A stretch of 64,000 bases of DNA from assembly GCF_023375815.1 (NCBI RefSeq), contig NZ_CP067412.1:1178001-1242000 (forward strand). Reading direction: 5' to 3'. Source of the stretch: Pseudomonas sp. HS6. Its GTDB lineage: Bacteria > Pseudomonadota > Gammaproteobacteria > Pseudomonadales > Pseudomonadaceae. Of this stretch, positions 53,146 to 62,239 are shown one piece after another; the stretch's first letter is position 1; each line of letters opens with the position of its first letter. Below the pieces are notes generated by a model. That model searched no databases, was not told the DNA's origin, and saw only the letters and a program-made list of their open reading frames with translations. The position numbers and the translations under genes are program-made.

Positions 53146-53847
53146 ATGGATTTGCAACGCTTCCTGAATGAATTCCACCCTTTGCTGACGGAGTATGAGC
53201 GCAGTGCGTTTCGCGACTTCGTATTTCCCTACGAAGTAACCCCTCACAACTATTTGAGCGAAGCAGAGGCATCATTATCGAGGTTGACCTCCGGCGGTTA
53301 CCGTGAGGCAGTTGCAAATGCAAAGAGAGCAATTGACTGCCAAATTGAAGCGGTCATCGAGACGCTTGGGCTTCGCGGTGGCAACACCTTCCCGTCTAGG
53401 TTAGCTGCAATCCGAACGATCGGTCTGGTGGCTCCGCGTATTTTAGAAAAAATCAACAAACTGCGAAATACGATTGAGCATGACTTTGTCAATCCGACAC
53501 GAGAACAGGCTGAGTTAGCAGTCGATACAACTCTCCTCTTTGTCGAACTAACGCACCGAGTGTTTCGGCAGACGGTGCTCCAATGCGCGATATATGATCC
53601 AACGCCGCAAATAACACCATGGATCAACTGGGGGCCCAACTATTTGGTTTTCGAAATGATTGGTGATGCTGAGGGGATTGAGATTAAAGGTGAAATTGAA
53701 GGAGAAGCGTCACTGCGACAGTTAATAAAACGCACAGACATAGAATATATTCCGCTTCTCAAATTCTTTCTCGCTGGTGATTTCGCCTATTCAGACGTAA
53801 CAGACGAAGACTTAATCAAGAATTTGCGAACGGAGATCGAGGTCTAG
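53146..53847 (+). CDS. HEPN-like domain protein
   Basis: A 233-residue protein. Residues about 35-140 look like a HEPN four-helix domain with R107-N-T-I-E-H112, the R-x4-H signature of HEPN ribonucleases, preceded by a helix with A-K-R-A-I-D-C-Q-I-E-A-V-I-E. The C-terminal ~90 residues are beta-rich and unknown. HEPN proteins are often RNase toxins or defence effectors, with a partner that keeps them in check. It is divergent from the hydrolase/unknown pair, so it may belong with them or stand alone. The R-x4-H motif alone does not prove catalysis. Confidence 0.55.
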   Translation: MDLQRFLNEFHPLLTEYERSAFRDFVFPYEVTPHNYLSEAEASLSRLTSGGYREAVANAKRAIDCQIEAVIETLGLRGGNTFPSRLAAIRTIGLVAPRILEKINKLRNTIEHDFVNPTREQAELAVDTTLLFVELTHRVFRQTVLQCAIYDPTPQITPWINWGPNYLVFEMIGDAEGIEIKGEIEGEASLRQLIKRTDIEYIPLLKFFLAGDFAYSDVTDEDLIKNLRTEIEV

Positions 53848-54308
53848 ATTTTCGGCTACTAACACCCCCCCCGTAGAGGCAAAACTCAAATGCACGGCTA
53901 CTTTTGGCCATTTTGTGGGAAGTATTGTTAAGCAATGGCTTGCGATGAATACCGCACAACAGACATTAACTCTCATCTACAGTGACATTCTTTCTCACCT
54001 CTCCCTCCATTGGTTCGACCGTAGCCGCGAACAGGATCCTGAGTACGCCAAGCTTTCAGGGTTGTTCCTTCTGGGAACATCGTAGGCATACCAGCAAGAA
54101 AAGCGCCGGATCATGGTGATTGGTCGTGAAACTCGAAGCTGAAGAGCGTGGATCGAAGTATTGCTCAAGGGAGATAGTCTTACCGGCTGCTCCGGTTAAC
54201 CTCCGGCGACGGGTGTGTAAGGAGCCAGGGTTGAGCCATTCAAACAACGATCCTTCAATTCAGGATGACAAGCCCTGGGCCGAACAGCCCAGGGTCGTCA
54301 CACCTAGT
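53848..54308. other. 461-nt gap with one hairpin
   Basis: No gene is called. CCCTGGGC (54273-54280) pairs with GCCCAGGG (54287-54294) just beyond the stop of the 1685-residue gene; it could be a terminator for that gene but lacks a T-run. The rest has stop codons in all frames and reads like decayed sequence. Confidence 0.35.
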
Positions 54309-57300
54309 TTATTTGGAGATGCGTCGCGAGCTGACCAAATTTTCCCGTAGGAAATAGGCCCGGGCAGAACCTTTTTTCACGGTGCAATCCAAAATGGTGA
54401 GGCAATCTTTGTGCTGCGCCCTACTTAACTCACCGCGCTCATCCACGTTTAAAAACCGCGCAATAGCCATCTCCAGGTAATAATATGCACCAACTTCTTT
54501 GGAGGCCAGATCTGGATCCCGGCGTAGAGCTTCAGCCACTGTATGAATGCCCTGACGTAGGAAATGATCAGGATAGTAATACATATGTGTAGTGAGTGAC
54601 TCAAAAACAATCGAATTCATGACAAACTGTTTCGTGAAATCGATCAGGTAACGAGCCCCATGCGTCATGCGTGCACGCTCTGCCTCATTAGGCTTGCCCC
54701 TGATAGGATAATCAAGAAATAGCATTCCCCTTAGGAACTTTAAGACGCTCTCCCGCTTGGAGTGCGGTAATAGGCCAAGGTCAGCAGTTGCAGCGTACTG
54801 CATCTCTGGTTCGAACAGCCTCCAGAGGCCCCAGATAGCATCCAGAGACATGGATTTCTCTAGTTCGATTTCAGCGCAAAGCTTAACCATATACATGAAA
54901 TGTGGATCATTACGGCAGCCTTGCAGCACCCAATCACGAACAGGCTCGAAATTAGCAGGTACCGAAGCCACTACATGCTCCGCTAAGCACTTCTGCATTG
55001 CTTCCTGGGCCTCCAGGCCAGCCCAAGAATCCCTGTCATCTTCGCTACCGTCACAGATATAGTTTACAATCCCGCTCAAGATAGCTTTAACATGATCATT
55101 GTCACTTGCCAAAGGTTGCATGAGCAATATCAAGTGCAGCGCCCCAGCATGCTGACTATTAAAAAAAAACGTTGCGTCAGCTGAAAATTCAGCAGACACC
55201 AGTTCTGCCCTGTAGCCCTCCATAAGTGCTACAGCTTCTTCCCCCTTCACCCCTCCTCTTCCAGACCTAATCAGTGCGTAACAAGCTTGCTCGATCTCCG
55301 AAAGCCGCATCAGCCAAGTGCTGCAGACCAATGCAAAGTCCCTGTCGATGTCCCACAGATAATGACGCACGCCCTTCGCGGCAGCTAGCCGGACGTAATC
55401 ATTCGGATGGGTCAGACAAGTTGCAATTAAATGTTTAACTTCTTCAAAGTCCTCCTCCTGAACGACCTCAAACAGTTTTGGGATCATGACAGCACAAGCC
55501 GATTCACCACCCAGGTCGCCCGTGCCGGTAGATGCAAAGCCATTGAAATCATTAGCCCCAAACCTTACAACCTCCACTATTCGGTAGATGATCCACTGAA
55601 GATCCTCATCAGACAGCGTGTCCAAGTGATCGCGTAGCCCTATTGCCGCCGTCGTTACGACTGCACCCAGAGCCATCAATCCAAGCTTTGTCTGAACCAC
55701 CCCCTTAGAAACGTCATCTAGCAGTCCGATGGCCTCTTGTAATGCTTGATGATAAGTTTCGTACGGTTCTGAACTAAGTGCATTCTTGTTGAAGACTGAA
55801 TCAGACCATCTGTGCAAGCGGAAAATGCGGTAATCGAAACTTTGTTGAGCGTGGTGTGCAGCTCTTTTTTGCTCCAGCTCGGTTGGAAGCGGCTTCGCCA
55901 CTCTAAGCTCGAATATATTCTTCTCCTGTGTTGGCACTACCGTCATATCTCTTGTATCTGTACGATGCAACATGTACTGGATACTCTCAGATTCTTCGGG
56001 TGAGAGGTTTTTGAATTTATCGAGAATAGCAAGTGCGTGGGGCTGAAGCTCGGGATCAAGCTGAATTTGTAATAGCAGATCCTCTAGTGAACGGGCTCTC
56101 CAAGGACGCGCATTAGACCTATTGCGCTCATCAATATAGGCTTCCACGAGGAGTTCTCGACCGAAGGGAACTCGTGGATACCCCATTGGAGTACGTTCTT
56201 TGACAATCCTGTTGATTTCAAGGCCGTAGAAATGCTCACACCTAATAATTGGAAGTGCTTCGCTCCCCACCTTTTTTGGAAACGCGACTGCAATTGAAGC
56301 CAGCAAACCTGTAATCAATCCTGAACCGCTATTCTCAAGAAGGTAGGTGAAAACTCTTTTGAATTCGGCATCGTTGCCTTCTGATTGGGCTTGTCGGATA
56401 AACCAGTTTTCCAGTGCCATGAGTGCGCAGTGCAGCATCCCAGGTACTACAGATAGCCCGCGATATGCTTTCCAAAGCTGTGGGGACACCCACTGCACGA
56501 TGTCCGACCCATTGTTCAGCCTTAGAGTGACTTGGGCAAGCTTCGATTCATCGTATAGATCTGACCACTCCGGCGCAGCCTTGGGATGAGGTGACTCTGC
56601 TTCAACCAAGGCATCCGTACACCAATTACAGAGTTCGAGAATGAAGCTGATAGCTTTATCAGAATGATAGGTCAATAGCGCATGGAAGGGCCCTTTTAGG
56701 CCACTTGAGCCGGGAGACAAGTCGACATTTTCAAGCCCGAACGAATCATTTCTCCTATATGCGTAATAATGGTCGTCTTCCACCTTAAACCACTCGTGAC
56801 GCGCTAGGCGTATGACAGTATCTGGCATATGCTGACACAGTACACCAGCACTTTCTCGATTGAGCACTAGTTGGGTGAGCGATCTGACGTAGCGCGGCCT
56901 ATTCGCGTTTTTGACTATGAATACATCACGCTCAAACAATGCAGCAAGCTCTTCTCTAACCACATAAGCTAGCCTCAGGACAATTAAGATCAGCTTAGAT
57001 CTCATCTCATCGCGCGAATAAGAGTCTTTGTTCACATCAATAATATGCAAGGCTAATAATGCAGCCTCCCTGAGAGCTTCATCCGCCCAGCCGTCTAAGT
57101 GATAACTATCCCCCCAAACACTCAACGCCTCAAAAACATTTCTGAGAATTTCGGCATGCAATGATTGTCGGTGGTTATAGGCAAACTCAAAGCACGCACT
57201 CCATCCTCGCCCAAACGGGGTCAGAATTAAAGTGTTCGGAAACTGTTCAAGCGCCTCGCTGGGGAGAAGCCCTTTTAGGCCTTCCCACGGGCGCTGACAA

Positions 57301-59366
57301 GTTGTTCTGAGTATAAACAGGAGCTTTTCAAATAACGCGAAGTCGTTTTTAACAATCAGCAACTGGATGGAGTTCAGTAATTCCCTAGGGGTGTCACTAT
57401 GAAGCACTGCCGCAAGCGTCTCATCCTTCCAGTAATCAGAAATTGACTCACTGGAAAGTATCTGCTCCACCAACTCTACTACTGTCGCATCTTCTCGAAG
57501 GCGGCGCAGCAACCATAATCGAAAGCCACGATTGATCGCAGGTTCGCTGCCGATAGCATTCAAAAATTCAAAAGCAGAATCCGCGTGATCCTCATACTCC
57601 TGATCTATAAACTTATCCAACGCCCAATCTTCGAAAACGTCGTGGCTCGGGCTAACGTATGAGTTTTGGACGCGGAGAATTAGATCGTCAGCCTCAAGCT
57701 GCTCGACAGCACCAGCATCGAAATCCCTTGCTGGAACACCAAACACCATACTCTTGGCACGTTTCTTCGAAATTTCTACAAAAGTTCTTTCCCTACGATC
57801 AGGCATTCCGTCTCCACGCCTGTCGCTCCTTGCAATCACCGATTCCCAAATTCTGCTACGAAACTCAGATTCTGTGTCTGTATCAGTGAACGTTTGGTTG
57901 TTTGCCAATGCGCGAACCGCCAAATCAACAAAGAATGGCACCCGCATGATCGCAGAGAGTGAAGGGTTTTTGATAAGCGGTCCCAGGGCAGGCAGTTCCA
58001 CGCACAAGTGCGCTAACTGCTCAATCGTGAAGCCACCTATCGAAACCGTTTGGAACTTTATATCGGCCGGCTGCAGATGCGTGAAATTCAACTGCTGCAT
58101 GCCATAGCTTCGCCCGGTCGCGATGAACGTCCACCCACCAGACTTCTGAATAAACCTCAGCAGCTGTTGAAACGCAGTGGGATCCTTCAACTCCAATATG
58201 CGCTCAATGGACTCAATCACTAATACTTTATTTTTGATGAGCGCAAGGTGACCAGCAATTTGCCCAATTGTACTCTCCAGACCTATCGAGCTAAACACCT
58301 GGCCGAGACTCGGCTTGTCTAGATCCTCAGCACGAAGGTAAAAAGGCACACAGTCCTTCAATCGCTGACTCAAGAAATGTTTCACCAGCGCTGATTTGCC
58401 AGCGCCACGATCGCCAGAAACCAGAATTATTCCATCTTCTAGAAACAGTTGCTCCAAGTTGGTCATTTCAACGTCACGGTTGACGTGCACATTCTGAATG
58501 CTGTCCCTGATACCTTCGTAAATATACTCCCCCTGTTCGCTCAGCTTGAGGATATCCTGAGCCAGCTTCGCGGACACTGCTGGCTTGAATATTTCACCGA
58601 GCTCACCCAAGTTTTCTCGGGTGATCGTGCCACCATTGTGGTTAAAGCTTTGCACATGCTCGACAATTCGAGCCATTACGGCATGCGATGGCTGGTCGGT
58701 ATAGCAAGAAATCAATGCATTGACGAAAGTGCTGACAACCGAGGCTTTGGCGTCTACATCATAAGACAGCACATAGAAAACCTTGAGAAAACTCCACAGT
58801 TCATGATCCGACAGGGTAACCCCGTCATTTGCGGAATTTAATTGATCCCTGAACATCTGCAAGCGATTTTTCTTGGCATCACTAGTAAAGCCTTTCGTTT
58901 GGCTTTTTCGAATAAACTCTGCAGCGTCGCTGGAATACCTGGCCCATTCCAGCACTGGCAAGGTGTTGTTGACATCATTTTTCGGCAGCACGCCTACGAC
59001 AAGAGCGATAGCATCCGTTTTTGGATTGAAGTTCCCTCCGGAGAAATCTTTCCAGGCGCTGGTCATCACCTCAGAGAATGTAGAGTCTTCCGAACTTCCA
59101 ATTTTAATCTCATGCTTAACCTGTCCGAACAGCCTGCAAGTAGAGCCTGCTCTGTCAACAGCCTCCATCACGAAATCGTCCGTATTGACACCCTCGTATT
59201 TTGCTTGAAGCTTGATAGATGTAGCCCTTGCGGCATGTGGCAAGCCTGGGATCGGAGCGTCAGCAAGCAGCGCTAAAGTGAAAATTGCTTGAACTTTGTT
59301 CTCAAAAACAACACCACCCCCACCAGTAGAAAAAGGATTACTTTGCTCTTTTGTACTGCTCACCAT
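54309..59366 (-). CDS. giant Cap4-like nuclease-STAND NTPase
   Basis: A 1685-residue protein, the largest in the window. Residues 15-84 carry a Cap4-like nuclease core: G-G-G-G-V-V-F-E22, D63-D64 (N-T-D-D-F-V) and Q82-V-K84. Residues about 290-480 are a STAND NTPase: Walker A G318-D-R-G-A-G-K-S325, Walker B V-L-V-I-E-S-I-E (381-388), and F-I-A-T-G-R-S as sensor. The remaining ~1200 residues are helical, HEAT/TPR-like. The plan matches the 1464-residue protein, but the sequences are not close and there is no coupled partner. It is a candidate Avs-like sensor. More A/T-rich codon use than in the core genes supports transfer. Confidence 0.7.
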   Translation of the reverse strand: MVSSTKEQSNPFSTGGGGVVFENKVQAIFTLALLADAPIPGLPHAARATSIKLQAKYEGVNTDDFVMEAVDRAGSTCRLFGQVKHEIKIGSSEDSTFSEVMTSAWKDFSGGNFNPKTDAIALVVGVLPKNDVNNTLPVLEWARYSSDAAEFIRKSQTKGFTSDAKKNRLQMFRDQLNSANDGVTLSDHELWSFLKVFYVLSYDVDAKASVVSTFVNALISCYTDQPSHAVMARIVEHVQSFNHNGGTITRENLGELGEIFKPAVSAKLAQDILKLSEQGEYIYEGIRDSIQNVHVNRDVEMTNLEQLFLEDGIILVSGDRGAGKSALVKHFLSQRLKDCVPFYLRAEDLDKPSLGQVFSSIGLESTIGQIAGHLALIKNKVLVIESIERILELKDPTAFQQLLRFIQKSGGWTFIATGRSYGMQQLNFTHLQPADIKFQTVSIGGFTIEQLAHLCVELPALGPLIKNPSLSAIMRVPFFVDLAVRALANNQTFTDTDTESEFRSRIWESVIARSDRRGDGMPDRRERTFVEISKKRAKSMVFGVPARDFDAGAVEQLEADDLILRVQNSYVSPSHDVFEDWALDKFIDQEYEDHADSAFEFLNAIGSEPAINRGFRLWLLRRLREDATVVELVEQILSSESISDYWKDETLAAVLHSDTPRELLNSIQLLIVKNDFALFEKLLFILRTTCQRPWEGLKGLLPSEALEQFPNTLILTPFGRGWSACFEFAYNHRQSLHAEILRNVFEALSVWGDSYHLDGWADEALREAALLALHIIDVNKDSYSRDEMRSKLILIVLRLAYVVREELAALFERDVFIVKNANRPRYVRSLTQLVLNRESAGVLCQHMPDTVIRLARHEWFKVEDDHYYAYRRNDSFGLENVDLSPGSSGLKGPFHALLTYHSDKAISFILELCNWCTDALVEAESPHPKAAPEWSDLYDESKLAQVTLRLNNGSDIVQWVSPQLWKAYRGLSVVPGMLHCALMALENWFIRQAQSEGNDAEFKRVFTYLLENSGSGLITGLLASIAVAFPKKVGSEALPIIRCEHFYGLEINRIVKERTPMGYPRVPFGRELLVEAYIDERNRSNARPWRARSLEDLLLQIQLDPELQPHALAILDKFKNLSPEESESIQYMLHRTDTRDMTVVPTQEKNIFELRVAKPLPTELEQKRAAHHAQQSFDYRIFRLHRWSDSVFNKNALSSEPYETYHQALQEAIGLLDDVSKGVVQTKLGLMALGAVVTTAAIGLRDHLDTLSDEDLQWIIYRIVEVVRFGANDFNGFASTGTGDLGGESACAVMIPKLFEVVQEEDFEEVKHLIATCLTHPNDYVRLAAAKGVRHYLWDIDRDFALVCSTWLMRLSEIEQACYALIRSGRGGVKGEEAVALMEGYRAELVSAEFSADATFFFNSQHAGALHLILLMQPLASDNDHVKAILSGIVNYICDGSEDDRDSWAGLEAQEAMQKCLAEHVVASVPANFEPVRDWVLQGCRNDPHFMYMVKLCAEIELEKSMSLDAIWGLWRLFEPEMQYAATADLGLLPHSKRESVLKFLRGMLFLDYPIRGKPNEAERARMTHGARYLIDFTKQFVMNSIVFESLTTHMYYYPDHFLRQGIHTVAEALRRDPDLASKEVGAYYYLEMAIARFLNVDERGELSRAQHKDCLTILDCTVKKGSARAYFLRENLVSSRRISK

Positions 59367-59403
59367 GGTTTCAATCCCTTACCAATCCATTGCATCTTTC
59401 GAG

Positions 59404-59559
59404 TTAATAATCACTTTCTGCCATGGCACGCGCGGTTTTCAACCCGTTTATTCGGGCCTCGATAGATGCGACGGCCTGATTGTGTGCTGCCATCACGTTA
59501 GGGAGAAGGTTGAAGTCCTTGTAAATGCGGTAGCCACGGATGTGGATTCTAGTGATCAT
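59404..59559 (-). pseudogene. remnant of an OLD-family-like AAA ATPase N-terminus
   Basis: A 51-codon frame opens with M-I-T-R-I-H-I-R-G-Y-R-I-Y-K-D-F, the typical first strand of OLD-family/AAA_15 ATPases, which should be followed by a P-loop. Instead it runs into a short helical tail and stops, so an internal deletion is likely. AAAGGA lies 9 nt upstream of the ATG at 59559, so the remnant could still be translated. It ends 37 nt before the 1685-residue gene. Remnants like this suggest past turnover of defence genes at this spot. A short functional peptide is the alternative. Confidence 0.45.
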
Positions 59560-59732
59560 GATCGTCATTCCTTTGGCGAAAAATTCGGTTTTGTCTGTAG
59601 TCGAATCTAGTTGCCCGCGATGCTATAGGCGAAGTGTTAGCCCTGTCGATCCCCTCTTGCGCCGTGTGCTACCACCCTGCCCTCCCGGGCGGCGTGCGTT
59701 ACGGTTCCCGGGAGTGCCTACAGCATTGGTAG

Positions 59733-60080
59733 TCATCGAAACCCGTAGTGACGGGCTCCTTCTGACCAAAGCTCGTGCCGAACTGGATCGGATTTGTAGG
59801 TGAAACTCACGCCTTGAATTTTGTGAATTGCGATGCCACCCCGGTTTAGCCTCAGACTGGGCTCTGGCGCATGTACGTAACCCATATAGCGAGTCGCTGG
59901 TTCTTGCATCGATGGACTGCCTTCCCAAATTTGCGGATAAAAGATCCGCTGATCCTCATCCGGCTCCCATAGATTCACGTGCTCAAGGGCTTCATGATCG
60001 TCGGTCTTCTCGACGCCACTGGCCTTGTGAAAGAGGATGACGTTCAGGCCTGGAGAGGCATCTTTAGCCTTCTTGCCCAC
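59733..60080 (-). CDS. hypothetical protein or fragment
   Basis: A 115-residue frame from a GTG at 60080 with a protein-like composition (D-D-H-E-A-L-E-H-V-N-L-W-E-P). I do not recognise it. AGGAG lies rather far upstream, about 20 nt, and an in-frame TAG precedes it. It may be a real small gene or the tail of a decayed one. The stretch 59569-59732 next to it holds nothing I can identify. Confidence 0.35.
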   Translation of the reverse strand: MGKKAKDASPGLNVILFHKASGVEKTDDHEALEHVNLWEPDEDQRIFYPQIWEGSPSMQEPATRYMGYVHAPEPSLRLNRGGIAIHKIQGVSFTYKSDPVRHELWSEGARHYGFR

Positions 60081-60411
60081 TTCACTGTTGGAAAGCTCCT
60101 AAACTTACTGATGGGCATCCTATAAATAAAATTCAGTGCACAAGGGTGAAATGCTCAAGCACCATGTCATAGCCCAGTCATCTAGTATCCCTAGCCCGAA
60201 AAGTCGTCAATTACATGAGCGTAGGATTTCATCCGCGATACCTGCCTCAGAATACTGACCAACTTTATTGCTGCTCCACTGCTTTGACTCGTTTCGAGTA
60301 TGATTTCACCGCGTAGATCGATCGCCCATTAAGGCGTTGCACAAGTACTAAAGAAGCAGCGCCTTCGGATGCCACAACCCGCTGACGTCCATTTTCTCCA
60401 AGGAAAAAGCC

Positions 60412-61263
60412 ATGCTGCAATTCGATCCAAATTGGCGGTTTGAATCCCCTGGCACCGTGGGTGCAAATGTCGTCAGCGACATCCTCCAACATGTGATAAA
60501 TCGGGTGGCTGGCACGTGCAGCAGAAAGCATATACTGGAAACATTCAAACGCCGCTTTGCTCAATCTATCGGCACTACAACGGGCACCAGCTCATCTGAA
60601 AGCTGGGCAGAATCAGATCTTGAAACATTCATGGCTCAATCTGCAGGCCAGAACGCAGCGCTGTTCGCAGAGGCTCTTTATGACGGGCTTGCGGACATCG
60701 ACTCGATGGATGTGAACGCTGCTATTCCTCCGTGGCTCTATGTCAATAAGTACCTTGCCCCTTGTGGGTTTGCCATTGCCCCTCCAAACCTGATAACGAC
60801 GGCTGAATTCAAGCCAATTCCTGTCCCGCAAAATGTCCCGTCGCTTGACGCTAGGGCCAACGAGAAAATCCAGCGCTCACTCAGCGACTCAGAACATATG
60901 TTGGCGTCGGGGAAAAATCGGGCAGCAGTGCAGGAAATACTCTGGCTGCTCGAAACGATTTCAACCGCTTTTCGCGGAACCGAGTTTCCGGATGGCAACG
61001 TCACGGGGAAGTACTTCTCAAAAATTATTGGCGACTTACGTCGGCTCAACAAGGGCAAAACTTTAGATCGAGTGAGCGTCTGGCTGGACAGCATTTATGG
61101 TTACTTGTCCGCGCCAGATGGTGGAGGGATCCGCCATGGGGCCTCACTTAGCGAGCATGAGGAGCTAACCGTGGGTGAGGCTCGTCTTTTCTGCGACCTG
61201 TCACGAAGCTTCATCACATTCTTGTTGCACGAGCATACTCGTCTGGCGGGAAAAAAATTCTAA
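60412..61263 (+). CDS. abortive-infection family protein with Abi_C-type domain
   Basis: A 283-residue soluble protein. Residues about 155-275 resemble the Abi_C domain: a helical stretch A-A-V-Q-E-I-L-W-L-L-E-T, then G-G-G-I-R241-H242-G-A and E-A-R-L-F-C-D-L-S-R-S-F, the features of this HEPN-related fold. The N-terminal half has no motif I know. AAGGA lies about 6 nt before the ATG. Such proteins are linked to growth arrest after phage entry. It stands alone on the plus strand at the right end of the island. Confidence 0.6.
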   Translation: MLQFDPNWRFESPGTVGANVVSDILQHVINRVAGTCSRKHILETFKRRFAQSIGTTTGTSSSESWAESDLETFMAQSAGQNAALFAEALYDGLADIDSMDVNAAIPPWLYVNKYLAPCGFAIAPPNLITTAEFKPIPVPQNVPSLDARANEKIQRSLSDSEHMLASGKNRAAVQEILWLLETISTAFRGTEFPDGNVTGKYFSKIIGDLRRLNKGKTLDRVSVWLDSIYGYLSAPDGGGIRHGASLSEHEELTVGEARLFCDLSRSFITFLLHEHTRLAGKKF

Positions 61264-61478
61264 TCTGAAAATCAAAACTGGGAGTCTTCAACAGACAAGT
61301 CAGAGGCCCGTCATGAACATAAATCTGTGAACATTAGGCTCCAAAAATCGTAGCTAAACCCAGTAGTGATTGATGTAAGGATCGGTCATGAACAAATAAC
61401 ATCGCCCACTTGTTAAATGATGTGTATGGGCGGAACTTTACCAACCCCTGCCTAAACCCAGCTGATCAACCTCGACAA

Positions 61479-62090
61479 TCAGCCAAGCAATTTATAGATC
61501 TCAGAAACCACCTGCATAGTCGAATCCTCGATCGTTCCTTCATTACGGCACAACACCCAACCATGATCGGCAGCCGCTTGCTCGAACATCTCCGTACACG
61601 CGACATGCTCAGCGTGCTTCTGGATTACAGTGCCACCCAGTCCTCTGGATCGTGCCGTTGCCCTTGCCCATGAAACATCCGGCGCGGTGACGACGCCGAC
61701 ATGCAGGTCTGGCACCCGCACGTTTCGTTCGATATTCAACCGGAGAATCTCTGCAAACGGGACGGTATGGCGAAACGCGGCGTCAGACGGATACCAGCGA
61801 TCGATCAGGATAATGCTGCCCAGCGGCTGTTTAGTCAGCACGTGCCGGGAGATCCAGCTACGGCTATCAGCAAAGCGCTGACATACAGCCCACTCCAGAT
61901 CCCGGGAGTGATTTCTGGCAAGTTCGTTAACCAGGACCATAGTGTCCCCTCGGTAGGGATCGCTTTTTCTCTCGCAAAGTCGGATGACTTTCTTGTTGTC
62001 GGCCCTGAGAACTGCCGTAATGGCTTCCAATAATGTGGTTTTGCCGGTTCCTTTTGGCCCATCCAGAGAAATAAACAGCGGACGATTCAT
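61479..62090 (-). CDS. thymidylate-kinase-like P-loop protein
   Basis: A 203-residue nucleotide kinase. The P-loop is G11-P-K-G-T-G-K-T-T19 and a D-R-W-Y-P-S-D-A-A-F block matches the DR(Y/H/W) motif of dTMP kinases. A R-A-T-A-R-S-R-G lid region follows. It is shorter and more divergent than housekeeping Tmk, so it is probably an accessory paralogue or a kinase for another nucleotide-like compound. The ATG at 62090 has only a weak ribosome site. It lies at the right border of the island and diverges from the aminotransferase gene at 62240, so it could be cargo or flanking core. Confidence 0.65.
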   Translation of the reverse strand: MNRPLFISLDGPKGTGKTTLLEAITAVLRADNKKVIRLCERKSDPYRGDTMVLVNELARNHSRDLEWAVCQRFADSRSWISRHVLTKQPLGSIILIDRWYPSDAAFRHTVPFAEILRLNIERNVRVPDLHVGVVTAPDVSWARATARSRGLGGTVIQKHAEHVACTEMFEQAAADHGWVLCRNEGTIEDSTMQVVSEIYKLLG

Positions 62091-62239
62091 TCTTCACACA
62101 ACAATTGAGACATTGATGAGCACTCTATCCTCATTTCTGCAATTCAATCAGCTCATCCCTGCCCTTTGCCTAGACTTGCTTCCCAATGATGTTCGCCAGA
62201 CCTTTTGACTGGCCAGGGAATCACATAAGGAGTCACCCC

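Larger units (their letters stand above)
34675..61478. mobile_element. genomic island with Tn554-type recombinase trio and defence-gene cargo (ends approximate)
   Basis: The stretch between the cupin and the thymidylate-kinase-like gene is visibly more A/T-rich than the flanks. It begins with a TnpA/TnpB/TnpC-type recombinase trio and carries a string of large defence-like genes unrelated to each other. TGTTCATGA at 34832-34840 is the inverted copy of TCATGAACA found twice near the right edge (61311-61319 and 61386-61394). GATGTA, the Tn554 core word, occurs at 61372-61377. These are possible end motifs, but such short words can occur by chance. No tRNA gene or long direct repeat was seen at either edge. 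Exact ends need a comparison with an empty site. Confidence 0.5.

Noticed and set aside
54273..54294. CCCTGGGC/GCCCAGGG hairpin as an intrinsic terminator
   Set aside because: No T-run on either strand, so it is noted only as a hairpin in the gap description.
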